Numbered from the stretch's first letter, positions 15,285 to 26,920 are shown. The stretch: 64,000 nt of DNA from Mnemiopsis leidyi (GCA_000226015.1 JH154119.1:74618-138617); one strand, 5' to 3'. A program made the numbers and translations. The notes: generated by a model from the letters alone, not told the origin.

Positions 15285-15765
15285 TTAGTAAAGCTAGGTA
15301 CTTTTAGTATGGCCTCTGATGTTTTTTGATTCTCGTTTAATGCTGAAAGTATTTCGGGACTGTTTTTGTGATAAAAAGCTCGGTTTGAGGGAGTCACTTG
15401 TAGCAAAACCACCCCATACCGAGCTGGCGTATGAAATTGGGAGTTTACGATTGCATTGTACACACTTACTCTTAAATGTTTAGGTATAACGTTTCTCATA
15501 CTGAGCAATTGCGCAATGCTGCTTCGTGTTTTGTTGCAAACATAGGTGATATGTTTCTTCCAAGACAACTTCTGATCAATTGTCACACCTAGGAATTTGA
15601 TACTATCTGTTCTTTGGAGCGGATTCGAGTCATATTTTGAACCATCTGTATTTTTCAAGAGGGATATGGTCTCACGAGAAGATTGAAAATGTATAAATTT
15701 CGATTTTGATACATTGATATGAAGAAAGTTAGCTTGAAGGGACTTTTTAATCTTAAGATAGGATT
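15285..15765 (-). mobile_element. Non-LTR (LINE) reverse transcriptase fragment
   Basis: The minus-strand frame carries the hallmark C-terminal end of a LINE reverse transcriptase. An N-x-S-K-S-K-F-I-H-F stretch (usual family form LNxxKTKxMxF) lies at about 15680-15740. It is followed by FLGVTIDQKLSWKKHI and a 'thumb' region with a KTRSSIAQLL-type helix and conserved tyrosines. The frame is open about 160 codons and then loses similarity. The catalytic palm (YxDD), the endonuclease and both termini are not visible, so this is a truncated dead copy. The 9-bp minisatellite lies on both sides. By family knowledge it would have copied its RNA by target-primed reverse transcription; clade (Jockey, CR1 or similar) cannot be assigned from this piece. 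Confidence 0.8.
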
Positions 15766-15782
15766 AAATTCGATTTCTTACG

Positions 15783-15872
15783 ATTTCAGGATTTCAGGTG
15801 TTCAAGTGTTCAGGTGTTCAGGAGGCTAGGTGTTCAGGTGTTCAGTAGTTTAGGTGTTCAGTAGTTTAGGTG
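15783..15872. repeat. 9-bp minisatellite, second array
   Basis: Tandem TTCAGGTGT-type units adjoining the upstream (5') side of the LINE fragment; same unit as at 14256-14390. Confidence 0.75.
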
Positions 15873-16035
15873 GAGTAACAAGTAATGAATAAACAAGCGT
15901 CGTTTTAAAAACTTATTACTTAAGAACTTACTTGAATCGTGATTCGAGATTTGATAATGGCCATATCCAGGAGGATAACAGACACATCTCTGTCGCTTGT
16001 CCTCAACTGAAGGCGCAGTCATTGTGCTGTAGAAG

Positions 16036-16086
16036 TTCAGGTTTTAGGTGTTCAGGAGTTCAAGAGTTCACGAGTTCAAGAGTTCA
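16036..16086. repeat. 9-bp minisatellite, third array
   Basis: Five to six TTCAGGAGT-like units, matching the two arrays to the left. The segment between arrays (15873-16035) is unique. Confidence 0.65.
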
Positions 16087-16699
16087 GCGATTGCTTTAGT
16101 AGTAAAATAACATTGCCCAGTGCCCTTCCTTCCTCTATTGTCGAAGCATTAGAATTGTATCATGATTTTAGTTTAGGTATTTCCTAGGAATTATGTATGA
16201 TTACTAATGCGACAAGCTCATATTAATTTAAATGCAACGAACTGTCGTTAAATACAGTTTTAAAAGCATTAAATTAAGTCATGACTACATCATAATCCGG
16301 GAGGTCCAAGTTTAAGCTTCACAACTGTAGGGTGTATCGCTGACAGTTCCGATTAATCAACCGAAAATTAGAACCTCAAAACAATTAGCATGCAAGTACG
16401 TAACAAGCTCAGTGCATATTAGCATCGTCGAGACAGAACTTAAAATCTAAGTGTGATTACCAATCAATGGGAAAGATAAATTTCAAAAGGTATCAATCAA
16501 AACTAAAATTGGAAAAGTCCTTAATCAGGTTGCTTATAATGACATCTGACCAATCAGTTTCGTTAAATATAAGTTACGTTGAATGTTGACTGTACTGCAG
16601 TACTGAGATCAGAGAAAACAACAAACTAAACAAAGATAATTTGTGTGAAGAGATGATGCGATAAGGCGCCACATACACAGCACCGTCTCAAAATGTAAC

Positions 16700-16825
16700 T
16701 GCGCTGTGATTGGCTACAATAACACTGTACGCGCGTTTTGATTGGCTACAGCTTGGTTTGTGGCGCGCTCGCTTATCATTGTTATTGGCTCATTTCAATT
16801 TTCAACGTACACACTGATTGGGTCC
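16700..16825 (+). promoter_or_regulatory. Cluster of four CCAAT (ATTGG) boxes, candidate promoter
   Basis: Four ATTGG motifs in one orientation start at 16709, 16741, 16784 and 16817; the first three extend to ATTGGCT. Spacings are 32, 43 and 33 bp, close to three, four and three helical turns. The stretch is richer in CpG than its surroundings (GCGCG at 16731 and 16764). Evenly phased ATTGG arrays are the classic binding arrangement for the trimeric factor NF-Y. A candidate signal-peptide exon begins about 310 bp downstream. Promoter function is inferred. Confidence 0.45.
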
Positions 16826-17126
16826 AGCGATTTCAGTTGACTTTCCGAAGGGCCAGTCGAAGTCATGTAGTGTTAAGTGTCGCGTCATAACTCGTCTCGT
16901 CTTATTATTGACTAATGCACACATACACACATGTAAGTGTAACACACATATGTGACATAGCAGGAACAGTCACTGCTATAATCATATAAGGGACCAATAT
17001 TGTTCTTCTTAAATTTCTATTCCGACAAACCACTCTTTTAAGTTGACTCATAGATCTATTTTAAGCGATACTTTGTTTGAAATGGTTTGCGTTCTTACTG
17101 CTTAAGTTTAACTTTCACCCGATTCA

Positions 17127-17200
17127 ATGGGCTTCCTGCTTTCAAGTTTCTTGTTGTTACTGTTAGTGTTTCTTGACCTGGACATTGCGCACGGGGTTTA
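17127..17200 (+). CDS. Candidate first coding exon: signal peptide of unknown secreted or membrane protein
   Basis: ATG at 17127 opens 24 codons beginning MGFLLSSFLLLLLVFLDLD and ending IAHGV, an almost ideal signal peptide (short n-region, Leu-rich core, small-residue c-region). The frame is cut by a strong donor, TTTA|GTGAGT, at 17201, leaving phase 2. Reading past it hits a stop at once, as expected for an intron. The CCAAT cluster lies about 310 bp upstream. I could not identify a convincing second exon; a possible acceptor at the end of the 38-bp array (about 18102) is phase-compatible but would give only a very short peptide. The product is unknown, and chance occurrence cannot be excluded. 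Confidence 0.35.
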
Positions 17201-17770
17201 GTGAGTTTACGTTGTGTTTCTTGACTAAAGGATATTATAATTTGATTGAGGGCTTAAATCAGTTTTCCAGTTCTTATACCAATCAAATGTAAACGCCTTC
17301 CGTTAACCTCTGACGGCTTAACCAGCTCGCAAATTGTAGTCGATATAAATGTCAGACGACATTAAGGTGATTTAGCTTTACCTAACCTGCAAATACCATC
17401 TTTAAAATGATCAAATAAATAGCTCTATCGGCTATAATACGAGCTCACCGTATTTAGTATTTTCTTGTCAGCATGATGATTGATGGATCACTTTCGAATC
17501 GATTATATTTCATCGGTTGTGAGAGTCACGCAGGAGAAGTCCTTGAATTCACGTCATTTTGCAATCACGTGATTTGGATTGGTTGGTAATATCTTAAATC
17601 CAAGCAATGGGAATCTTCGGGATCAGTTAGTTTAATTCGTTCGACACGACCTTCGGTGCAGATTCCTTTTTGTGCGATTTTCGTAGACACCGAGAGCTGG
17701 TTGATCATTATATTTATTTAAGTAACTTTAGTGAACTGTGGGGGAACAGTGGTCGTTATATTTCAAAAAT
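17201..17770. other. Putative intron, nothing recognised
   Basis: AT-rich non-coding sequence between the candidate signal-peptide exon and the 38-bp array. No motif recognised. Confidence 0.3.
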
Positions 17771-18121
17771 TTTTCAACTTTCTCGTTTTCTAAATGAACA
17801 TCTCAATCACTGCAATTTTCTCGTTTTCTAAATGAAAGACTCAGGCACTACAACTTTCTCGTTTTCTAAATGGAAGACTCAGGCACTACAACTTTCTAGT
17901 TTACCAAATGGAGGTCTCAGGCACTACAACTTTCTCGTTTTCTAAATGGAGGTCTCAGGCACTACAACTTTCTCGTTTTCTAAATGGAGGTCTCAGGCAC
18001 TACAACTTTCTCGTTTTCTAAATGGAAGACTCAGGCACTACAACTTTCTCGCTTTCTAAATGGAGGTCTCAGGCACTACAACTTTCTCGTTTTCTAAATG
18101 GAGCTCTCAGGCACTACAACT
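17771..18121. repeat. 38-bp minisatellite, about nine copies
   Basis: The unit contains CTTTCTCGTTTTCTAAATGG followed by AGGTCTCAGGCACTACAA. Period is 38 bp. Internal copies differ by only one to three bases; the first two and the fourth are more diverged. Each unit has a pyrimidine tract, a CTAAAT branch-point-like element and a CTCAG|GC acceptor-like end. The array ends in a GC-richer, coding-like stretch (18122-18205). Confidence 0.85.
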
Positions 18122-18205
18122 GGCTAACTCGCCTCCAGAGGAGGTCCATCCAGCGGCCAGCCTTCTTTAATAACAGTTTCACACGTGTGAGCAAGACTAG
18201 AGATA

Positions 18206-20655
18206 ATCAAATATCTTTATAAATCGTGACCTATTAGTCGTGCAATCTCATTATCTCAGACAAAGCACATGTACTCTCTTTACCCATCAGACCCTGTGGT
18301 TTTGCAGCTATTGGTGCCCATCAACTGTAACATCGAGATGATGATGAACTTATCCCTAGAGGCAATATCTAATTGTTAAATGAAAAAGTGAGTCGGTATT
18401 CCATAGAGTCAGCACCATTTTGAGAAAGCAATATCGGCGCGGTAGAACCGATTGGAGTCGCCAGTTTCATCTAGTTTGATGACGAAGTTGTCGATGTTGA
18501 TTGAAAGAACTGCTATCGGAGCTCGCTCGGAAATTTGTTTTTATCGTCACATTGTCACTACCGATAAGATGAGCTTGTCGTCCTCAGTTTTTGGCATATA
18601 AGTTATTAGCATGTAAGATTTAGCAGAAAAGAAGTTTACTTATGTACGCAGTATTGAGTGTTTTTGCAAATGTCATATTGTAATAACTCGAGTTTGTTCG
18701 CGGCAAACAATGGTTTGTCACCAGTGCTATAATGGCTATATAATTGCCCTTTTATGTCTTGACGTCCAAGTCCAACAAAACATCGTGATTTATGCGCCAC
18801 GCCTCTGAGGATTGTTATAGATCAATCTTGCCTACTCGCAACCTTGATTTTCGCACACACTGCTACTTTACTAACTAATTCATGATTCTCGCATTCTTGC
18901 TGACGTGGCAGACAGTATTTAGGTTAGCTGCCTAGCTGGTCAGTTACGCGATATAATTAGCGAGCAAGTGCATCAATTTTGCGATAGCATTTATAGCATC
19001 TGAGTTTTTATCGTGATCAATACTGCGAAAGTCCTAGACCCTTGAGGTACGTAAAAATTAAAAACATATATTATCACGTCAATCATTTCGGTATTAGAGT
19101 ATTAGCTCAGTTTGCCCTTCACATGGCCAATAAGACATTAATTTTTTTAGATTTTCTTAGCTTGAATTCAAAATTGTCACTTTCACTTGGTTTATCCCAT
19201 ACCATGGTTATGTTTAGAATTCACGGCGGTTTCATAATAATACATATGATGATATTGATAATGAATGGTGCATAATGTTTATTGTGTAAATTTTGAAATG
19301 GCAACAATCTGGTAATTAAATTAACATAATTAACGAAGACTATAAATTTGATGTAAAAGGTTAAACAGGAGATTTTTCTCGAATCAGCTATCTTAAAGTA
19401 GTTCTATAAAACGGAAACGGAAAACCGCGGTTAACTTTCAAGAGGAAAATATTCAAAATTGCAATTACTACATCAATTCTCCGTGATCACATAGTCAGAA
19501 TGACCTGTCATTGTCAGGAATGCTATAAATAAAATGAAGTAACGTCGCGTCTTGCAGTATTTGAGTGTAGTATTAAATGTTTTTTATTTTTGAGTGCCGT
19601 ATTTGTGATTCTAGTGGCCTGTTGAACCCCACGTTACAGAAACCCTTTGTGTCATGTGACTGCCGCGTGACCTTCTCTATTAGGGTTTCTATGGAATTAG
19701 ATCGTAAATGGTTTTATTTGACATGCGTTACAAGGACACGTTTAAGATTAATTCAATTTAGTGATTGCTCATTTGTTGCTTTGTCGCCTTTCGTGCTGAC
19801 TATTTAGTTGTAAAGCTGTTGCAGTTCATACAATTTCACTGGTGTTATGTCATTGCGAATGTTACATTGAAATTTACTGTTTTTGAATTTAAATTTTGAA
19901 ATTAAACATTAAACGTTCCAATTTATTCACTCCAATTGTTGACGTTAACGTTGAAATCCAGCCAGTGAGAATTTATAAGACAGTTTCAGCATGAGTCATG
20001 ACAGGACACAGCAAATCTGACGTAATTTCTCCGATACTATCTTTAATCAATATGTTGCTGCAGCATTTGTTGGTTGTCGAAACTTCAACCTCAAGTTGTT
20101 GCTTTGTACTCGTATTTGATTATTTGTAATCCGAATCGTAAGGTCGCGAGCTGAATTCCTTGATTAAAACATGGTTTTGATCAGTAAGGGGTTTGTTTAA
20201 AATTGTCAATTCTCTGAAGTCCTTCATTCGTAGGTTTTTGGACGTAACTTGCCTACGAAAGCAATTGTTTAAGAAATTAAATGAAAAATCATTCAAATCG
20301 GTTTTTTATGGAATTGGAATTATATCTAATCCCAATCGTAAATTAAATTGCGCTTATTACCCAATACTTCAGTATCGTTTTAATAAGTAACTAAGTAAGT
20401 GTTCTAATTATTTTTACTTAATCCTTTAGGGTAACGTCTAACGAATCGAACAAGGATTCCCGTTTACACAACAAGTGTAATTACTTTCGGAGGATGCGTA
20501 TTGCAGTTGCCGTTTGCTTAACCCAGCCTTATAAACCTTCAGTAATTTCACCTTATCCTTTTGTAACTTAATACCTTCATGATTTTGGGCAATTGTCAAA
20601 ACACTTCTTTCAGAGTTCAAAACGCTACTCTCAGTGTCCAAGATGAGACAGACTG
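18206..20655. other. Intergenic, possible coding relic, no gene recognised
   Basis: No gene supported. On the minus strand, about 18413-18600 reads as a coding-like frame (includes IAVLSINIDNFVIKLDETGD) but has two internal stops and no recognised family; see findings. The rest looks non-coding. Confidence 0.3.
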
Positions 20656-20661
20656 TCCAAA

Positions 20662-20962
20662 GCAGGATATTTTGTGTCCAAAAAGCGGTATATTTTGTGT
20701 CCAAAAAGTGGTATATTTTGTGTTAAAAAAGCGGTATATTTTGTGTCAAAAAGCGGGATATTTTGTGTCTAAAAAGTGGTATATTTGGTGTCCAAAAGGC
20801 GGTATATTTGGTGTCCAAAAGGCGGTATATTTTTTGTCCAAAAAGCGGGATATTTGGTGTCCAAAAGGTGGTATATTTGGTGTCCAAAAGGCGGTATATT
20901 TTGTGTCCAAAAGGCGGTATATTTTTTGTCCTAAAGGCGGTATATTTTGTGTCCAAAAAGGA
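20662..20962. repeat. 23-bp minisatellite, about 13 copies
   Basis: Tandem GGTATATTTTGTGTCCAAAA-type units with a 23-bp period. It opens long repetitive reading frames on both strands because the unit lacks stops; these are not genes. Confidence 0.9.
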
Positions 20963-22405
20963 AAAAACGGCGTGATCAGCAAGTTAAAAGTCTGACGCTG
21001 CCCTGAAAATCTGTATTACTTTAATAACTATATTGCATTATTTTAATAATTATATTGCACTGTGTATGTACCAGCAGATTACAGAATAAGGTTGGATTAT
21101 ATATAGTTCAGTGTAGTGATGGCTTCTAAGGGTGGCCATTACAAGTTAGCTCGAATAACTCAGCTTACCGTATTACAGTTATGAAACACGCCCCCCCAGT
21201 CCTGCACCTGCAGCTAAACACGTGTCTTTATCAGAGCAGTAAGAGATGTGTCCTTCATTAGGCAGTACAAACTACTACCTTACTACCGCAAGGGTGCCCC
21301 GGCTATTTCCATTGAAATACCATGAGTTCGGCCCCCTCATGGATTGAAGGTGTGTTCGAAACTTTGATAAGTTAATAGTGGGAATAGCAGCAAATCTCAT
21401 GACGAATGAATGGTCCCGAAGTAGTTTGGTTTTGTGGTTGGCTGTTTTATTTAAGCTGACTTGATTTCTGTTAGATTGTGCCGGCTTAGCCCCAGCGGCG
21501 TAGCGATGCCCCGGCTAGTACGCCGGAGGGCTCTTTCATAATTGGATTCGCCAAAAAATATTTATATAGGACCATTTTGTAAGATTAACTGCGCGACTAG
21601 CAAAATCGCGTGTTTCGGTTCCTAAGCCCTTATGCCAGAAGCGCCTTATTGGCTAGACCTACGTAAAATGCCACTAAGTTGACCCATGTTGTTATGTTAT
21701 CCTTAATGTCAAAATTCTCAAAAACGTGACAGGGTTATCAGTTGAGACATGAGACGATTCAACTGGATTATTGCATAACTTCATATCTGGTAAAATATCG
21801 CTGATAATCACAAAGTTAGTGACTAATTTTAAGTTAGAAAGTTGCAGTACGTGAGGGCAAGTTGGTTGCGCGCGTGACCTGGCGACCTGCTCGAATTTCG
21901 GTGACAGCTAGACTTAGTTTCATGGCCCTGTTGTCATCCATATTTGATACCATCTTATAAGTTGTTACCAACATCGTCTACCCACCCTATATTTGAATCA
22001 TCTACTTATCTATCATAAGTCAAGATATAGGTTTATCCACGGGCTATTTTGATCCGTAATAATACATGATACCGATCGTTTTGCAATGAAAGCAACGTTT
22101 TGCTACCGTAGAAATATTGCTTAATGCTTGTCGCAGTTATACCCGAATCTCGCAGCTCGTTCCTCAGTTTTTTCTGTCATCTAACTCTTTTAGTGGCACT
22201 CGGTCCTGATATTCGTGATAATTCGAATTATTAATTAATTGTTTTGTTGCAATAGCTTGAAACTATTTATTGATATTCTTATTCAACAACTTTTACTTTT
22301 CACGTTTACGTATAGTTAGACTGATCAGTGATCTGATATCAAGCAGAAGCAACCTAAAATGACACTAAATCTCTTTAGCAAGGTTAGGATACGTACTGCA
22401 ACATT
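20963..22405. other. Upstream region of the GPCR gene
   Basis: No separate gene recognised. It should contain the promoter and 5' UTR of the GPCR, but no clear TATA box or initiator stands out. Confidence 0.3.
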
Positions 22406-25286
22406 ATGGAAGCTGAGTCTGCTGACATGCTCAGAATTTCAGATCGTATTATGCTCGGTATCTCAATGGTAGGATTCTCTCTCATCACAATATTCGGTGG
22501 GTTGATTAAATCATGAAATTATTATTAATTTTGATTTTAAGCTTATAATGAAAGTTTTTATTTTGTCGTCAATGTCGAGCTTCCTTGTTGAATCTATATA
22601 ATTTAGTTTGAATCGGTGCCATAAATGCGGGATCCTATTTAGAAATTTTTAATAAAACTTGTACAAATCAGAATTTAACTAATACTTCAAATAAATGTTT
22701 TCTAAAACTTCTACAAATCAGACTAAAACTTCTACAAATCAGGCTCCATCTTGGTGATAGCAAGTGTCACGATACATAGCAAGAAGATCAAGAGTAGAAA
22801 CAACATCTTCATCATCAATCTCATGATCGCAGACTTCATAGTCGGTAAAGTGCACAGTTATTATTGAGTTGGCATTACTTGTTTCATATATTTCTAGGGA
22901 TTTCGAAAAGTGGCATCTCTTTAAACCTGAATTAGTAATTACAAATGTCAACAAATTATTAGACAACGATTTTGTTTCCAGGAATATTGACAATGCCAAT
23001 AACATCAGTGTCTGTCCTGCAAAACAGGTGGATGTTCGGAGATCATCTATGTAAGGTGAGTACTTAATTACTTAAAGGTGCATTTCTACATTATATTTTC
23101 AGACATAATTCTATAGATCTTCGTTATTGTCAACTCCTCACAATGTTGCACATTACCCCTTTATCCCTTTCTATAATTGACAAAGAAACTCACAACCTGC
23201 GTTAAGATATGTTTGTTTAGATATGTTTGTGCTGAATGATCTATCTTTCCAGACGTCCGGATTCCTGGATAATGTAGCGCTGGTTTCTTCTCTCTGGACC
23301 ATGGCGATGTCTTCAGTCGACCGATACTATTTCGTTACTCATCCTTTTACTTACTTTAAGGTATCAACCTTAACGTTAAAGATTTTACTTACTCAACCTT
23401 TACTTACTTTTACTTACTTCAACCTTACGTTTACTCATCCTATAACTTACTTCATAGAACCGACCCCCCTCTTCCCAGGTGATGTCACAGAAGCGAATAG
23501 TGGTGATGTTAGTGTTCAGCTGGCTACATTCTGCTCTCCTTGCTGCGTGTCCGCTGTTTGGTTGGGACTCATACGTCTACTCCCCCTACTCCTTCAACTG
23601 CGGCATTAAAGGATCAAACGACGCTTTCCACAGGTGCGTCTTCTCCAAAAGTTTCTATCGAGCAAACATGAGATTTTCTATACTACCTGTATTTCTCGTT
23701 CAGACATTTTCGTTTGGGGTAAGCATTCTGAAAACTTATGTTAAAGAAGTAATTTCACATATTCAAAAACAAGATGAGATCCACATGGCTCACTCCTACC
23801 CTCATATAACCCACTCCCTCCTCCAGGTACTACTTCATAACTTTCTTCATGCTCTCGATCCCGGTACCGGTAGTTCTATGTGCCTACTTCTACTTCAAAC
23901 TCTTGGTTATAACGAGGAAACGTCTCAACACTCGAGCTAAACGTCAACACGCTTCCTTCCCTACCGCTACCTCTTCTTGTCCCGCGTGAGTAATTGTTAC
24001 GAGTTGTAGATGTGTAATGTGAGATGTAGATGAGAGATGTGAGATGTGTGATGTGAGATGTGAGATGTGGGATGTGAGATCTGATACCTACCTATATGTG
24101 GCCTATGTTGAGCTTCGTCAAGACTTGACAGGACCATCAGATATTCCGACCACCCCAGAGCCTTGTGAATCCTTGCTCCTTACGCCAGCACAGCAAAGAG
24201 TTAGACTTCGGAGGAGTATATGTGACATGTTAGATGTGAGTTGTGAGATGTGAAATGTGTGACATGATGTGAGGTATCAGATCTTGTCAGATCATGTGTA
24301 ATGTGTGATGCGTGATGTTAGACGTGAGATGTGAGACGAGGATTTATTTTCACGTGTCGTTAAGCAAATTTCCGTGAAATCTATACTAGAAGAATATCAG
24401 GCGAGAAGCAGCAAGGAAGTTATACTATTACTAGAACGTTTATATCTTTTAGTTTTCAATTTAAATATTTTCGCAATAATCAAAGCTAAGATTAATCCGT
24501 CCGATGTTCAAATTCTGACCAAGCCCCTCACTTCCATAGAACGACGGTGCAGTTTAGCGACGTTAAAGCAGGCTCTAACGTGTACTCAAAATACCCATTT
24601 GATCGCCCAGGTAGATCTTTTGACGTAGGATTTCCGGTATTCAACAAATTTTGTGTCTCAGTATTAAATTAGATGAATCTGACTTTTGACGCTGTCATTT
24701 GATATTTCTACATTTTATGAGAAATGTCTGATTTTTTACAAAGCTTGATTAATGATTAAATATGTCCATGCTGAAAATGCTATAAATATAATCAATAAGT
24801 AAAACTGACAACAAAATCCTCTCAGACTCGAGCTCAACAGCCCAGGAGGCAGCTAGCCGAAACTCCCCGGAAGAAACAACAGCAGGGTCAGGTTGGCGGA
24901 CCACACGTCGAGGGACCAGCCGGCACACCGGACTTGGTCCGGGACAGTACGGCGGACCCAGAACGGACCAGACGAGGAGCGAACAGAGGGCCAGCGTGAA
25001 AATTCAGCAGTCTAGAAACACGGCGATGCAGCGGAAAGTTACAGTTTCAGTGTTTATAATTGTGGGGTGCTACATGCTATTTACCATGCCGCTGTTTGTG
25101 ACTGGCCTGGCTCACTGGATATCTCAACATCCCATAAACATTCCCATTAAGCTAGCTCTGCTGGCACACTGGCTCTTTATCGGGAAGAGTGCCTGTAATC
25201 CGATACTCTTCGCGTCCCTCAACCCGCAGATTCAGGGCGGGTTTAAAGAACTCGTAAGATTTTGTAAGGGGAATTATAACAACTAG
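22406..25286 (+). CDS. Class A (rhodopsin-family) G-protein-coupled receptor, 7 exons
   Basis: Seven exons joined at GT-AG sites: 22406-22496, 22743-22844, 22982-23055, 23253-23360, 23479-23633, 23827-23985, 24833-25286; 380 aa, phases consistent. TM1 is in exons 1-2; TM2 has the LMIAD motif (D2.50). Exon 3 has the ECL1 Trp and TM3 Cys88. Exon 4 has DRY at 112-114. TM4-ECL2 (exon 5) reads PLFGWDSYVY plus a Cys; TM5 is exon 6; TM6-TM7 are exon 7, ending in NPILF (352-356) and a short tail. Oddities: N1.50 is Ser, the CWxP of TM6 is CYML, and the TM7 Lys is two positions from the opsin retinal site. The ICL3 join is least sure: the phase-matching exon 7 acceptor (CTCGAG|C) is weak, while a stronger CTCAG at 24824-24825 would pair with a possible cassette exon at 24132-24215. 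ECL2 and TM4 recall GPR161/opsin-like receptors; the ligand is unknown. Confidence 0.87.
22654..22742 (+). repeat. Triplicated splice-acceptor motif at GPCR exon 2
   Basis: Three 18-bp copies of AAAACTT(C/G)TACAAATCAG at 22654, 22704 and 22725. The last copy supplies the AG used before exon 2; the earlier ones duplicate branch-point-like and acceptor sequence. Confidence 0.75.
23361..23478 (+). repeat. GPCR intron 4 built largely of exon-4-end repeats
   Basis: This 118-nt intron contains several TTTACTTACTT units that also form the end of exon 4 (CATCCTTTTACTTACTTTAAG would be the full junction; shown split: CATCCTTTTACTTAC then TTTAAG). A fuller copy, ACTCATCCTATAACTTACTT, lies at about 23433-23452. 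Confidence 0.65.
24009..24345. repeat. GTGAGATGT-type short tandem repeats in GPCR intron 6
   Basis: Imperfect 7-9 bp GTGAGATGT units form two blocks (about 24009-24085 and 24225-24345) around a unique, coding-like segment (24120-24216). Every unit contains a GTGAG donor-like core. Confidence 0.7.
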
Positions 25287-26920
25287 GGTCAACTATGTAG
25301 ATCAAAAATGCGGAACTATAGTTTTTAGGAGACTTAAGGCAGTAAGCTAAGAAGCATTAAAGTTTGGATAATTTTACAAAATTCTTAAAATTTGAGCCAT
25401 TTTTTATGGAGACGGTCCAGAATATTCCCGCTGACTGTCATATACAATTGTTACAATTAAATCTTCCAAACGTTATTTTCCTCATAAACCTTGGAACAGA
25501 TAGACTTACATAAAGCTGGAGCGAGGGATTTGCTTTTGTTAAACTGACGAAAACAATTCATTGACATAATATTAATATCTTATACATAGTGTTTGAGATT
25601 AATTTGTTCTTACTTACGTATTTATGACTCATGTTTGATGTATATCTGATTTTTATTTGTGCCCTTCAAAATGTTGAGTATTATTTTTCAATCTTGTTCA
25701 AAGTTGCTTACATCCTTGAAACACTGCGAAGGGCAATTTGCTTTATCTACCCAAGCTTCTCTCAAGACTACGATTTAATAGTTAAACTTTGGGATCCATT
25801 GTTTTCACGATGTAGTTGAGATTCTGAAGTCAAGTACAAGATTATTTTATATAAAGATGATGATCTGATTTGACATAAAGACCGATAAGCCAATTTTAAT
25901 TCAATAAATTTGCATCCCTCGAAGCTTGATTGAAGTTATTTAGCTGCATTGCCAGATGAAGACATTGGATACAAAGATCCAAGTCCAACTAAAAATGTAG
26001 AACATTATCTAAATCTCATCAGATCCACCAAGCTAAGAAGATTGACATGTCACATACTAATTAAAGTTTATTTAAACTTTGATAATACGAGATTGTGGGA
26101 AAATATTGAAGAATATACTTCCAACTGTGAAATGAAATTAAAGCTTAATTTTCGGGGAACAAATTGAATAAAAATTGTAATTGGGTCTCCCATTTCAACT
26201 CAAGCCTATCGACAGAAATTAATGCCCTCAGCAAGCCGCGTTCTCATAATTAATTATAATATAGTTCAATCAATAGTTCAATAGCCAATCATGATCCAAC
26301 TCCTCCAGCACCGTTGCTGATAATAGATTTGAATAGTATTAGCATTAATTACTAGTCATTATCATTTCTAAATTGAAAGTAGCTCGACTGAATTGTTTAA
26401 AATTTCGTCTAGAACACCCTTGTCCCTACATGATATTTCTAATTTCTCTTCAAAAAACCCCGTGGCCGTACAAAGAACCCCGTACAATAGTGAAAAACAA
26501 GAACCACCGGTGCTATTGAGCAATACTCAATACTTGCAAACATCTGCCTTTCTCTTCTACAGAGGAGAACGGTAACGATAACATATGATCGGCTCGCTCA
26601 ACTCTTTATTCGGGAATTAATTAACTTTTGTTTCGACCTAGAGCTCTATATAGAGCTATATTTAGCCAAAGGTTTATATTTGACCGGCTGCCTTAAGCGT
26701 GAGGCCATGGCCATAAAGTACTAAGAGTAAGAATGAGGCGAGACTGCTCTGATCTTTAGTTTTCGGACTAAAGTTAGCGCCCGTTTCTCAATTGTTTATT
26801 CCCGCACCCAAGGTGCTTAAATAAAACCAGTCTCAGTATTAAAATTTCATTTTAAGCCTATCTCTCTCACTCGAGTTTGTCTATGCTGATACTGAAGACT
26901 CTGAAACGGATTCAGAAAGC
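25287..26920. other. GPCR 3' region and lectin promoter region
   Basis: No gene recognised. Short ORFs here lack family resemblance. An AAATAAAA element at about 26818 lies roughly 100 bp before the lectin ATG and could be TATA-like. Confidence 0.35.

Noticed and set aside
14256-18121. CRISPR-like arrays
   Set aside because: Repeats are head-to-tail without unique spacers, in a eukaryotic context; they are minisatellites.
20579-20995. 138-codon ORF and overlapping ORFs on both strands
   Set aside because: Created by a 23-bp tandem repeat with no stops; all frames are open, so not a gene.
24996-25286. Opsin identity from the Lys in TM7
   Set aside because: Lys is two positions from the retinal-binding site relative to NPxxY, so an opsin call is unsupported.
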